A stretch of DNA of 64,000 nt. It comes from Pestalotiopsis fici W106-1. Its lineage: Eukaryota > Ascomycota > Sordariomycetes > Amphisphaeriales > Sporocadaceae. This document shows, piece after piece, positions 1 through 11,845 of the stretch. The stretch's first letter is position 1. The number at the start of each line of letters is the position of its first letter. The notes beneath the pieces are model-generated. The model made no database searches. It worked only from the letters and a program-made list of their open reading frames with translations, and was not told the DNA's origin. Both the position numbers and the translations under genes were made by a program. The stretch covers positions 1 to 64,000 of the forward strand of contig NW_006917092.1 of the NCBI RefSeq assembly GCF_000516985.1, in the 5' to 3' direction.

Positions 1-22
1 TAACCCTAACCCTAACCCTAAC
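1..22. repeat. Telomere repeat, chromosome end
   Basis: Three full TAACCC units and a partial fourth open the window, read as CCCTAA on this strand. This is the C-rich strand of the TTAGGG telomere used by most filamentous fungi. The short length suggests that assembly ended a few repeats into the telomere, or that the array was trimmed. Confidence 0.95.
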
Positions 23-180
23 ATGCTATATTTGCAATCCAGCTTAGCGCTTAGCTTTTTCTTTCCAACTTTACTTTCTATCTTTTTTAAAAAAAACTCC
101 AGCTTTAGTCGTCTTTAGTTTCTTTTTAGCTTTTTTAGCGGTTAGCGTTTTTTTTTCTTTTTTAATATAGCGGTAAATAT

Positions 181-288
181 GGCGGTGGGTGTGGCGGTGG
201 GTGTGGCGGTGGGTGTGGCGGTGGGTGTGGCGGTGGGTGTGGCGGTGGGTGTGGCGGTGGGTGTGGCGGTGGGTGTGGCGGTGGGTGT
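181..288. repeat. 12-bp G-rich minisatellite (GGCGGTGGGTGT)x9
   Basis: Nine perfect tandem copies of GGCGGTGGGTGT lie at 181-288, followed by a degenerate tenth. The array is very G-rich on this strand, opposite to the telomere, whose G-rich strand is the other one, and its closely spaced GG/GGG runs could form G-quadruplexes. It can be translated as a Val-Gly repeat, but there is no other sign of coding. Perfect copies beside a RIP-degraded region suggest recent expansion or contraction. Confidence 0.9.
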
Positions 289-299
289 GGCGGGGGTCG

Positions 300-2202
300 G
301 GTGGGCTAGTGTGGGGAAGAGCTTTTCCCCACGATTTTTAACTCCGTCGGCGATAATCTTTTTTTGCTAATAAAATTTTATTTTTATTTATAACTACGTT
401 ATTTTACGGTGCATCGAAATAAAAAATATACCGTTAGAATCCTTATTTTTCGGGCTTTTTAACGCTGGTCTGATTTTATCGATCGGATATAATTTAGTGG
501 AGTTATGGCTGGATTCGTATCGAATGAACTCTACGTTCCCAATCGAACGAATTCTACCCCCGGCCTTTTCGGTGGAGACAAAAGTGCCCATACAAAATGG
601 ACGAACTGTACGTAGAGTTCGTCCAGGCTGTGGGATAGGTTTTTAGTTAAATAATTATTTAATCGCCTAAAAAGAAGTTAAAAACCGAAATTAAATATTA
701 AAAACTAAGAATATATATTTTAAATATATAACTTTTAAGCTTTTTTAAAACGCTAAATTAGCTTAAAAGGTATATAACGGAATATTTACTTTATATATTT
801 ATAATTTTTAAAAGGATTTTTAAATTAAATTAATTAAGCTTTATAAAAGCTTTTAAATAAGTATATAAATACGACTTACCCTTTATTTTATTTATATAAA
901 ATCGGACTATTTTTAATTATTTATTTATGCTTATATACCGCTTTTATTAAATAATATCGAAACCCTAGATTATAAGCTCCTTTAATTATTATATTTTATT
1001 ATTAAAGCTAATAAAATTTCTTTTTTAACGTAGCTAGCTATTCGGCCCTTTCGATTTATTTTTAAAGTTCCTTTAGCTATTATGTGATACAGTTAAAGGA
1101 GCATGTGAAGTAGGTTTGAGAGAGTCATAATATTAAAGTAAGCTAAAAGCGTTAAAAGGTATAGGTATAGTTACAAGGTGTATTATATCTGTCTAAGTTC
1201 TAATCAAAAAGGGAGCATACAGTCCCATTTATACACTTATTCATCAGAAAGATTTGTCAACTTCCCTGGAGCGTACGGACCTCATCCGTAAGCTCCTTGC
1301 TTTTGACAGGGACATCCATATGCTCCCTGTATCTGGTATCTTGAGGACCCTCAAGGTCTAACTAACTGCTATATATTACTTTATAACGACGAAAGGGTCG
1401 TTATCGGGCTATTACCCTCCGGCAAATTGCTATTCGATTGCAACCGTATCGGTATCGGTACCGGCTGGGTTAAATATAACTGTAATAGCATTATGCGTAA
1501 TACGCGAATTTTGTAAATGCGCTATTTTTATATGTTAAAGGACGACGGGAATAAGGACGGGGATAACGATATAAACGGGAAAAAACGATACCGCAAGCCA
1601 TTTATAAAAGAGTTTTTAAAATTATAATAATACAAAATAATATAATTAAATAAATAACGATATATTAGCGATAAAGTAATTATACAAATAAGGTGCAATA
1701 ATATACGGGGGGTTAATATTTAAGTTAAAAGCTAATTAATTAAGCTATGTACGTACGGACCGGTTATATAATGGTGATAGCCGGCAACGTGGTCCGGGAA
1801 GGCACCATCGTTATATATTTATATTATATCGAGCTATATAATACGCGTTTAATTTTATTTAAAGTTTTAATTATAATAAAAAGTTTATAAATTTAATTTA
1901 TTTACCTCGCATATTAATTTAAAATATCGTAGCGGTGCCATTTAAATTAAACATTTCGAGTTTTATTTAATTATAAATTATTCTCGCTTTATTTAATGCC
2001 TTTTAGCTAAGGGTTAATATTAAACTTATTATTAAATAGTCTTTTAATATATCCTTTAAATCCCTTAATAGCTTTGTTATATTTTATCGAAATCTCCTTA
2101 AAGGATTCTTTATATTTAGCCATGTGGTATAATGCCTTATAAGGTTTGTTTAATGGTGTAAAGATGGATGTATTAATTAAGTCCTCTTTACGGGAGGATT
2201 AC
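300..2202. other. Subtelomeric AT-rich RIP desert, no gene seen
   Basis: From about 640 on, the DNA is dominated by TTAA/TATA-rich sequence with stops in every frame, as expected of repeat DNA degraded by RIP. Less degraded islands occur at 400-640, which holds a palindrome at 598-625, and at about 1085-1370, which holds three hairpin-capable sequences. No reading frame resembles a protein I recognise. The first 300 bases after the telomere show the same AT bias apart from the minisatellite. Confidence 0.7.
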
Positions 2203-2435
2203 TGTCAGATGGTGGATTATGGTTCCTATACACTGGGGTGTGCTTGAGCACACGGATCAACATTATGGTGTCTAGATAGATATACGGGACCTCCCGGGGA
2301 TTAGCCGGGGCCACCTAAATAAGCGTATACCTTATTAAAACTAAAAGGCGCAGAATATAGATTAATAAATTACATAATTAACACCTATATTAAACCAGTT
2401 TAAACTCCAATAGGAAAGCACCACCTTAATTAATA
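2203..2435 (+). repeat. 5' LTR of the copia element
   Basis: Begins TGTCAG and is 233 bp, the same length as the 3' LTR. It differs from the 3' copy mainly by transitions, mostly C-to-T (G-to-A) on this side, so its terminal CA now reads TA. A GTGTGCT/AGCACAC hairpin is conserved in both LTRs. Confidence 0.93.
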
Positions 2436-5400
2436 ATTAAAAATTTTAATGCCTCCGCCGAAGCTACGAAAATGATAACTACGAAAGAAGCCGGAATCGG
2501 CTTGACGGTATTGTTGAAGATAATTTCCGATTGGATTAATTAGGAATATATGTTTTGGATTTAGGCATAGATTACCGGATTAACTAATTACCTTAAAAAT
2601 AAAACGACTCTAATTAGAACTCCAGTCGAACCGGATATCAAAAAAACTAAATATATAAAAACCGCGGCTGCTACCCTCGAAGCTGCAGATGTAGGCGACG
2701 ATCCGATTATATAAGATAAAAAAGACGGGGAATAAACGATTACGGATTTTATTAAAGGAGGTTAAAAGTTGTTTAACCTCGATTATAATTATTATAAAAT
2801 AAAAGAGGCTATATACGCTAAATAATATACGGCGATTAAGGAGATTACGAAATGGATGATTATAACGATTTTTTTAGATTTCTTCTCCACGTATTATTTA
2901 ATTAACGAGCCTTTATATAAATAATACGAAAATTTAAGGGCTCGCTATGGCAAATTAGCTATAAATGATAAAAAAAAAGCAAAGAAATAATATTTAAAAG
3001 CTCTCAAGCCTCCGAGAATATTAAAAAAAGCTGCTAATTAGGTTAATAAATAAGAGATGGTTATAGCGAAAGCCTAGGTAAAGCAAATAATTAAAGTATA
3101 GGATAATTCGGCTTAGGCTATAGATTTTTTAAATGTAGTTACCTTAATTATGCTATAATAGGCCGCCTTTTATTAAATTTATAAAAAATAAAGCATTTTA
3201 GATAGGAATTTGGAATATCGGGTAATAAATAATGACTTCCGTAAAGGCTTAAGCATTTAATAGCCGATTAGGCTAAAAATTAGGAAAGGCGCTTTTGTAA
3301 TTTACGTTAGTAAAGCTAATAAATAACCCTAAAACGGATAAAATAAAAACGCTTACCCTGTTAAAGATTAAATGCCTCCTTAATTAAATGCGGCTGGTTT
3401 ACGTAAAAAAAGGGGTGGACGAACTATCTATAATAAAAGGCAAAAGGATACTGGATGCCCTGCTTGCTATTTTTTTTATACTTTTAATTTGTATTTTTAC
3501 GTATTCCTAGAGAAAGCCTATCCAGGTTTCGTCCCTAAAGATAAAATGCAAATATAAATAAATAAGGCCCTTAAAAAAAACTTTAATTTATAAAAGCAGG
3601 TTCGCAGTATAAAAAAAATTAAAACTAGCCGAACCAGCACACTATAAATAACTAAAAAAAAATCGCTTTCGATTAATATAGATTAACGGAACGGACGATT
3701 GGTGGCAGACGTATAAAGCAGTTTTGTAGCATCCGCGGAAGATTACCTTTTGCGCTATTTAGTTATCTTAAATTTAGCGATAACGATTTTAATTATAAAT
3801 ATAAAAGCAAAGCTTATTAATTATAGGCAAGCTCTTAATTACGATTTTATTTAATTAGGCGACCGGAAATTACCTATTTATAGGTACGGTATAATAATTA
3901 TGCAGCTCGGATCTAGAATATTATTATTAAATAATATAGCCTATTATCCCAGGTTGCTAACCATACTAATATCACTCCGTTAATTATAAGGACAAGGATA
4001 TTATTAGGATAATAAAAACGACCTTATAACGCTACGCCGAAAAAATAGATTTTTAATCAGCATACTCTAAAACCGATACGGATAATATGTTTTCGAATAT
4101 AAACCTTACGAATTACCTTTGGCGTTATTTGCTATTTATCAGAAAAAATATATAATATAGATAAAAAGGCTATTATTAATTAGAAAAGCTATACGATAAT
4201 ACTATAAAATGGGATATCCAGGCCCGGCAGCTCTCGAATACCTTATTTATTTATTTTAGGGGGTAAAAATTAAAGGACTAATTATAATAAAATATAAAGC
4301 CTGCGTATTTGCAAAAATCACGCGCTAACCACGGCGAGCGCCGCGACTAATTAATAAAAATTATAATAAGCGATTAGCTATTAACTTCTATAATTACATT
4401 AAAGGAATTAAGGACTATACGTCCTAAATGCTAATTACTTATCGGCAAACGGGATATATATAAGATTATTATTTTACGGAAAAAACTATTATTATATTAA
4501 TTAACGCTTTCCGATCGTTCCTAGGCATAATAAAAACCCAATATAATATTAAAGTTAAAATTATCGAATACGATAACGAAATTATAAATATTAAATAAGT
4601 AATCGGAAGATACTTTAAAAATAAATATATTAAATTCGAGCCTTTAGTATTATATATATAAGCCTAAAACGGAGCTGCTAAACGCTCAAAAAGTATAATT
4701 AAAGAGAAAAAACGTATAATGCGTATTAGCGCAAAACTCCCTTACCAATTCTAGCCTAAAATCGGTAAAACCGCGGTATACTTATATAATCGCACGCCGA
4801 ATTATAGTTCCCGATAGCGTATACTATATATAAAATTTTATAAAGCAGTTACAAAAGCAAAAAAAGTCCTAAATCCAAATTATAAGCCTAACTAAACCTA
4901 TTTTAAAGCATTCGGATATAAAGCGTACGCAATAACGCTAACGGTATAATAAAAATTCGGCCGTTTATAGCGATTAGCACCTAAGGCATAAGTGGGATAC
5001 CTAATTAGATATAAATCATCTAATATCTATAAAATCTAAATTCCTAATTAGAATAAATTAATTAATACAAAAAATATAATTATAAACGAAAAAAAACTAT
5101 ACGACGGAAAATAGGACATATTTAAAAACGAGCTCTTAAGTATTAATACCTAGCTTATCGCCGATTTCGTAACTAACTACGCAATATTTAAGGAGGAGAT
5201 CTTATAAAAACTAAAAAATAAAAATACCGCCGTAAAAAATATTTTGCTAGGCGATAATTAAAACGATTAAAAGGAAAATAATAACTAAAAAAGTAAGGAA
5301 GCAGCGCTAAATAAAAAAGATAAATAATATTTTTTTACTACTGCGAAATTTGCCTTTTAGACTTTATTATAAACACCTTTATTAGCCCTATTAATATATA

Positions 5401-7233
5401 GTATAAAGGCGATTACGATTAAGGATACGGCGCTATTAGAAAAAGGACCTAAAATAATCCTATAGCAAACAGCTTTCTTAATTGGTTATAAAGCCGTTCC
5501 TAAAGTAGGATAAGGCAATAATTAAAACGATAAGGCGAAGCTAGAACGCTCTTTTCGTTAAAGGGTGAAAATTCATAAAGCGGAAATTCCAGCTCTCCCT
5601 AAATGGTATTATAAGTTGTATTATTATCCGTTTAGCAAATTATTTTTTTAAGTAAAAGCTAATTATTTATAGAGTTATAAAAATATGCGATTTTGGACCG
5701 AGATTAATAGGAAGGATTTACGAATAAAAGGCAAATAGATTTTTAATTATATATAGGTATATGTATATAAATTCGATAAGTACGGGAGATTTTAAAAATG
5801 CAAAATAAGACTCGTCGTTCGCGGTAATCAATAAGCGAAGTCCTAAAACCAGGAAACTTACGCGGCTATACTGGCTAAAAAATTATTTTGTACCTTAATC
5901 GCGATCGTAGCAAAATTCGATTTTAAACTAATCCAATACGACGTAATAAACGCGTTTATATACGCTCCTATTAATCAAGATATATTTATAAAAATACCGG
6001 ATAAATACCGAAAAAAAAACACTATATTATTATTAAATAAAGCACTTTATAAATTACGGATATTACCGCTGTTATAATAAAAAGAATTTATAAAAACTCT
6101 GGCCGAAATCGGCTATACCTAGATATTATATAAGTTTTGCGCATTTATTAAAAAGGGAGTGCTAGTTTTTTTTTATGTTAACGACGTAATTATCGCATAT
6201 AAGAATAAAGATAAAAAGGCTATTAATTAGTTGATATAGCACCTTATAGAGAAGTATAAGATTAGTAGTGGCGAGCCAATATAGTGGTTCCTTGGGATAG
6301 AAGTGATTAGAAATCGTGTATCTAGAATAATCTGGCTGTCCTAAAGGGCTTATTTTAAAAAAATCGCTAAATTAGCAAATAAAAAAAAAATTTATGCAAC
6401 GCTAATAAGCTACGAAAAACTTATGCTTCGATTAATTATAGCGCTCCCATACGAAATATAGAAATATTAGAAAAAGATCGGATTACTGTTATTCGCGGCT
6501 ATATTTACGAAATTAGATATCGCATTTGCAACAGCTAGATTGGCCCGTTTCCTTAATAACCTAAATTAAGCCTATTAAAATGCTGCTAATCGAGCTTTGA
6601 TCTACTTAATTAATATTAAGGAATTTTTATTTAAAATCGGAGGATCCTTTGATTTGGTAGTTGCTAGTAACGCATTATTTGCCGATAATAGCATCGATCG
6701 CAAAAGTACCCAAATATTCGTTATAAAGCTATTCGGAAAACTAATTAATTGGCGATTAAATAAATAAGATATAGTTACTACTTCCACCATAGAAGCTAAG
6801 TTATTTGTATTAGCATAAGCTGCTAAAAAGACACTATTCGTTAATCGATTATTAAAGGAATTATTGATATAATTAGATAATAGCACTATTATTATTAAAT
6901 ATAATAATAAGTAGATTATTAATTTAATTAACGCCGAGATCGCGTTATTGAAAATAAAGCTCCGTTATATAGATATCTATAACTATTGGCTACGATAAGA
7001 AGCCTAGAGAGGAAGGATTAAAGTTATTTATAGACCCTTAAATAAGATAATAGCAGATGGATTAACGAAAAGCTTGCCAATTAGCAAATGGCAGAACTTT
7101 CTGCAATAGATGGGATTTAAAGTTGCCTATCGTGATTAAGACGAATAACCCCAAAAAAAGCCATATCTTGCTAATTAGCAACTCTGATTTAAGTATGGCC
7201 AGATCCACGATAGACCGTAGATTTAAGGGGGTG

Positions 7234-7466
7234 TGTCAGATGGTGGATTATGGTTCCCATACACTGGGGTGTGCTTGAGCACACGGATCAATACCATGGT
7301 GTCCAGATAGATGTACGGGACCTCCCGGGGATTAGCCGGGGCCACCCAAATAAGCGTACACCTCATTAAAACTAAGAGGCGCAGAATATAGATTAATAGA
7401 TTACACAATTGACACCCATATCAGACCAGTTTAAACTCCAATAGGAAAGCACCACCTTGATCAACA
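7234..7466 (+). repeat. 3' LTR of the copia element
   Basis: Begins TGTCAG and ends CAACA, giving the canonical TG...CA. It is 233 bp with the purine tract immediately upstream. It is clearly less RIP-degraded than the 5' LTR. Position 7467 starts the ATTAC target duplication. The hairpin GTGTGCT-TG-AGCACAC lies at 7269-7284. Confidence 0.95.
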
Positions 7467-7471
7467 ATTAC

Positions 7472-8296
7472 TTATGTGTGGCTTGACTGCAAGCTGGGTG
7501 GGGCACGAACTAGCCACGTGAGTGGCTGGCCGTGGCCCCCCCGGGCTTCACGCATCACCATGAGTCCAGCTTTAACGTCATCGAGCATTATAAATGAATC
7601 TCTGAAATCGTTGGCCAATTGCTGCTGAGCTGGCTGGTCCGACTGAAGCATTCGATTGTAGCACTCATCGTCTTTACATGACCCCGTGACCAAATTCAAC
7701 TCGTCCTCAAGGCGTTGCATGGCGCTGTCCTTGGCGTCCTTGAACTTCTTGCGACTTGACGAGATGATACTGTCCAACTCCTCAATTTGTCTCTTGCGTG
7801 CTACGTGCGCTTCGGACGACTTCTGGTCCTGGCGGGTCTTCTGGAATGAATCGCGTGAGGGAGTTCGCACAGTCTGCGTGACGTCGGGTCCGACGTGGCC
7901 AGGCGTAGAAGAATTCATCATGTCCTTTTGCTGAGGCTGATCAAGGTCAGATTGAGCCGGAGGTGTTTCCTCGGAGTAGCTATTGATTCCCGGAGCACTA
8001 GGCTCGCGAAGGTTTCCCTCAGCCTGGTCTGTTGAATGCACAAGTCTGCTCAGCTTGTCTCTGCCCATCATCTCATCAGGTGCAGCATAGGTGTCGTGCT
8101 GGCCAGGTACATTGGGGAGATGCTCGGGCTTCTGATTGGCTGAGAGATCAGGAGACTGTGACTCTGTATCATGCGCCAGTCTAGGGACCAAATTCTGCTT
8201 AAACATGGCCGTGTTGCCCAACAGATCGGTATGGTACGAATGCTTGTCGGCTGAATGATTACTCTGAGATTCTTTTTGGAGGTCGTTGTCTGCCAT
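7472..8296 (-). CDS. Hypothetical low-complexity protein, 274 aa
   Basis: I do not recognise this gene. It is a single open frame whose best start is the ATG at 8296 (context GACCATGGCA); the frame stays open a few codons upstream but without an ATG. The first 150 or so residues are rich in Ser, Gln, Asp, His and Pro and look disordered. A charged stretch around residues 160-200 (RKRQIEELD onward) could form a helix or short coiled coil. The stop codon (7472-7474) directly abuts the ATTAC duplication of the copia element, so the transposon landed exactly at the end of the coding region and displaced its 3' flank. Codon use is normal and not RIP-like, so the gene may still be intact, but its terminator is now LTR sequence. 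It could also be a subtelomeric gene relic. Confidence 0.55.
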   Translation of the reverse strand: MADNDLQKESQSNHSADKHSYHTDLLGNTAMFKQNLVPRLAHDTESQSPDLSANQKPEHLPNVPGQHDTYAAPDEMMGRDKLSRLVHSTDQAEGNLREPSAPGINSYSEETPPAQSDLDQPQQKDMMNSSTPGHVGPDVTQTVRTPSRDSFQKTRQDQKSSEAHVARKRQIEELDSIISSSRKKFKDAKDSAMQRLEDELNLVTGSCKDDECYNRMLQSDQPAQQQLANDFRDSFIMLDDVKAGLMVMREARGGHGQPLTWLVRAPPSLQSSHT

Positions 8297-9567
8297 GGTC
8301 TCGAGCTGCGGCAACCGGCGAGTAGGATGAGGCGAGTATAGCGCTTGTTAACGCTTAAAGACAGGAGGAATTAGACGTTGTGATAAATACCAAGAACCTG
8401 AAAGCACTGCTAAATGGAAAAATGCAGTAAAAAAAGGAGCCGACCGGTGAAGGGGGATTATTGCTTACTAATTGACAATTGCCTCAACCTAAGTGTAACA
8501 GCGCAGAAACGCGAAGTCGACCGGCTAGTTCTTATAGCTGTGACTGGCCGTTGGCGGCAGGTTGACTTTGACTTAAAGAAGTGTCGAAAATATCTGCAAT
8601 CACGCCGTCCGGCCCACTCACGAGCCAAAAACAAATGGCTGGAAGGCTTGAAGAGCCGCTGCGTAAACGTCGGAGTAATTAAAGAGTGCAATTTTAATTG
8701 AAGAGGATAAACTCACCACAGAAAAAAAGAAGCCTTAATTAAACTCAATGGAATAATTAATGGCCAATGATTTAGGTTGCAGACTTTGCAATGATGATGG
8801 GAAGAGGAAAAGAGAAAGTTGGAAGGTGGGGGGGTGCGATGACCTAGCGACAAATGACGAGTTTCCGCGCAAGGATTGTCCGAGCGTAAAGACAAGAAGA
8901 AGAGATAACGTGTTTGCGTCAATAGCTTTGGCGAGGAAATGTGATGCAATTGACAATTACAGGCATGAGTTCAGGACTTGGAATTCTGGAGATTGGAAGT
9001 CGGTGGCCGGGGATTAGTTAATGAGTTCATATGATGGAAAAGATGCAATCGAGAAAGCATTGAAGATGTTTGACTCCATTTACGTTGTATAAAAAAGAGG
9101 TGCTGAAGAGCTATTTAATATAGACGTTAGTGCAATATCAATACATTTGGTCAATCAATCGAGATCATCCAGGCATAATGGCATTATAGCACCTAAGTCA
9201 AATCAGCATATTTTCACACGGCATCTTTCACTTCACGCCTGGAACGCCTGTGCAGTCACAATGATACTCGTATTAATTATCTCGAGATCTCCCTAGTAAG
9301 AAAAGCAGCGAGCTTCACCTAACGTCTTCGACTGGTTTTGCTGTTGAAACAGAGGACACTTGACTGTGTTGGCCTCAAACATCCAGCCAGACGTCTGATT
9401 CACGTGCTTTTTTTTTTATCTGCGTTGGCGTTGTCCATATTGTGTCGCAGTGGAAGAGTTGATGAGATCTTGGAGCCGATACTTTTGTCTAATATGCCGT
9501 CCAAATCGATGAGCAACTGTCGAGTCAAGTTCTCCAAGTCGCGATGTGTAAAAAAGACAACGAGTCT
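8297..9567. other. Intergenic, no supported gene
   Basis: Short open frames occur on both strands (8414-8701, 8760-9017, 9338-9571 on plus), but none shows domain-like sequence, good start context or paired splice sites. Base composition is ordinary, without RIP signature. It probably holds the promoter of the minus-strand gene starting at 8296. Confidence 0.5.
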
Positions 9568-10167
9568 TTAGGAAGATCCTTTAGCTCGCTGGGAGTCGCT
9601 TCGAGTGGGCCGTGTTAGTTCAACAGGTAATCCGGGACTCTGACGCTGATGTTCCGAGTTGTTGCCCGCTCCAGCTTCAGTTAACGTTTTGGACTCATCT
9701 TGAGCAGTATCTCCAGGCACACTGTTGCTCGTGTCAGTTTTCCAAATTGCTGTATCCAGACGTCCGACTTACATGGGTTCAGACACCGATGTCAAGTTGG
9801 CTCCATTCTCGGTATCAACCTCTGGCATGTCGGAATCCGCTTCAGGGTGGCTGAAATCTTCTTCTTCTTCTTCTTCTTCTTCATCACGCTTGAAACGACT
9901 AAAGTCCTCATCACCCTCATCATCAAAGATCTGATACCAGCCGAGATCATTCACGTGAGCCCATCTAGAATGATCGGAATCTGATTGGTTCTGCTGGTCG
10001 GACAGTCTTGCTCCCCACTCCTCGAGCAAAAGATTCCGCTCATAAATGGATAGGTCGGCGCAAATGGATTTGAATCGGCTGTATCGCCCGTCATTTGAGG
10101 GGTAAAGGTGAAGCTGTTGGAAGAAGCGTTCACGCAACCACTCCATGTGGTTGCTGGAGTCGCCCAT
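9568..10167 (-). CDS. Subtelomeric small-protein family, copy A
   Basis: Two exons are proposed: 10167-9773 and 9721-9568, joined over a 49-bp intron (GTAAGT...CTGACAC...CAG). The join keeps the frame and gives 182 aa; without it the frame stops after 132 codons at a TAA inside the GTAAGT donor. Function is unknown. Residues about 18-37 read LHLYPSNDGRYSRFKSICAD and match LMLYHSNHARYAAFKSYCRD of the gene at 13860-14488; flanking matches are RE-R/Q-FF/VF before it and L-L-x-EW after it. This makes the two genes paralogues. A run of nine Glu codons (simple repeat near 9861-9887) marks an acidic linker, and the C-terminal half looks disordered. The conserved block may be a small helical domain. 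The protein has no signal peptide or membrane segment. Confidence 0.6.
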
Positions 10168-11845
10168 GATGATGTTTGGTTACGCGATCATAAAAGACTT
10201 GATGCTTTTTTAGAAAGGCTGATTTGGATGTTAGTATGCAGTGATGTGATGGACAGGAGGCGTGGGGAGGATGATAGAGTTGATATTGGTTGTTAATGGA
10301 GCGGTAATGGCAGGCACAAATCTCAAGGGAGACTCACTTGGTAAATTGTGATTGAAAGTTTGGCAAGGAGTGATGGGCAAGGTATGGAAATCTCTTGACA
10401 CCTTGTTTTCTTGTGAGATGCGTTGTTCCAAGTGGCATGTAATATGGTGATGAATGAAAATATCAAGGCATACAAGAAAGGAATCTGAACTCACCAGAAA
10501 CGGAGGCGATTGGAAGAACCGGTAATTGCCTTAACAGGCTTTTGGAAGATAGCTGCCTTCGAGAAGTTGAGTTGAAGTAAGAGTGTTTGTGTTAGGGAAG
10601 GTAGTCAAGTGACGATTGTACCTCTTCGAAAGTCGCGGAAGTAATGCGCAGAAAGAAGAGATCGGGACTGGAGAGTAGACGTTGCGTACGTAAGGTGCGC
10701 AAAGATTCCAGGGAAGCACGCGTGATGAGGCGTCCGAGAAACAAAGAAAGAAAGATGCTCAATGTCGATGAAATTAATCATCAGTGGTCAAATCGGGAAT
10801 GTAAGGGAACTGCGGTGTTGAAAGGATGCCGTGAAATTGCAGCGATGTGTCTTGACGACAATCTTAACAATGGGAGAATGGCAAGTACGCAACAACATTC
10901 AACTTGCAATCTGTATTGTTGTAGAACAGCCGAATGGCGTCAAGTAGGGCGGACCAGAGATATGCAAACGGTGAGGAGGGAAGACGTAGAATCATGTGCG
11001 ACAAATAGCGGCATGACTTTGGGAATCTTCGCCACAGTAAATTGTGGCAAGTGTCATTTGCCTGGAGTCGAATCGGTGCCTCGTAGTAATGGATGGGCGT
11101 GGATGGCATCAACTTGAGAAATACCCGTGCGTGGTCGAGACAAAATGCAGCAGAGCTGTCATTGGATTGTTGCGGCTGCTCAAAGATGAGATCAATCGCG
11201 GGACATCCCTTCAACAACAACAATAGATGCCAGAATCTCCTGCCAATTTCGAGCATCAATCATTCCAAGTTGGTCGCGGTCTGTGATTGAGCATCCCAAA
11301 CACTTTGCCTCCTGCAAATCTGACAACCTTGGGCATATTTTGCGCCCTTGCCGAGAACACATAATCCAACTTCTGCGCATTCCCTCTTTATGTTGGCAGT
11401 GTGCTTCCTGGACAGCAACAAATTTACCGCGTTTGTGCGCTATCGCGGGACAATCAAACTTCCTTCAACCTCAACCCAACGGTTGGAACCTGTGCATCAA
11501 ATCTTTCATTCCAATCAATCTCATCATCACGAGCGCCTGTTGAAGAGCCTTTGGCGGCGCGTTGCGCATCCACGCATCCACGCATCTGACCAGCAACGAC
11601 ATCACAGCAACGCAACACCGGGGCAATCGCGGGGTCATTCGCTTGTCACTCTCTGTGACTTGTCACAGCTCGACTGCCTGCCACTAAGTCTCTAGCACAA
11701 GTAGCAACGCGAACAGGTGCGGTGTTTTCCATTTCCTTGGACATTTTCATTTTCTTGAGATCATGCCCAGGTGCTAACAAAGACTTTTCATCGTTCCAGT
11801 CGCAAGATTTCATTGCAACACTCTGTACAAAGGATCACCGCCAAC
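10168..11845. other. Intergenic, no supported gene
   Basis: This is the divergent space between copy A and the gene starting at 11846. Several open frames of 60-157 codons overlap each other on both strands (for example 10644-11117 plus and 10864-11259 minus), but none shows recognisable domains. A short direct repeat of GCATCCAC lies near 11567-11586. Confidence 0.5.

Larger units (their letters stand above)
2203..7466 (+). mobile_element. Ty1/copia LTR retrotransposon, full length, inactivated
   Basis: Two 233-bp LTRs (2203-2435, 7234-7466) flank about 4.8 kb of internal DNA, and a 5-bp duplication ATTAC sits on both sides (2198-2202, 7467-7471). The plus strand carries scattered copia pol remnants in copia order: integrase, with VYLYNRTP readable near 4770-4800; reverse transcriptase, with DVINAFIYA at about 5940 and a YVND version of the YVDD catalytic box at 6174-6185; and RNase H, with IADGLTKSLP at about 7048. 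Integrase before RT defines Ty1/copia. Frames are broken everywhere by TAA/TAG, and the substitutions are mostly transitions, consistent with RIP. A purine run ending in GGGGG lies at 7225-7231, just before the 3' LTR. A tRNA primer site could not be recognised. The element cannot encode working proteins. Confidence 0.93.

Noticed and set aside
179..370. Open frame encoding a Val-Gly repeat
   Set aside because: It is only the translation of the 12-bp minisatellite; no start context or non-repeat coding sequence.
6602..6886. Minus-strand frame across the copia RNase H region
   Set aside because: Antisense to recognisable plus-strand pol remnants; a chance frame in AT-rich DNA.
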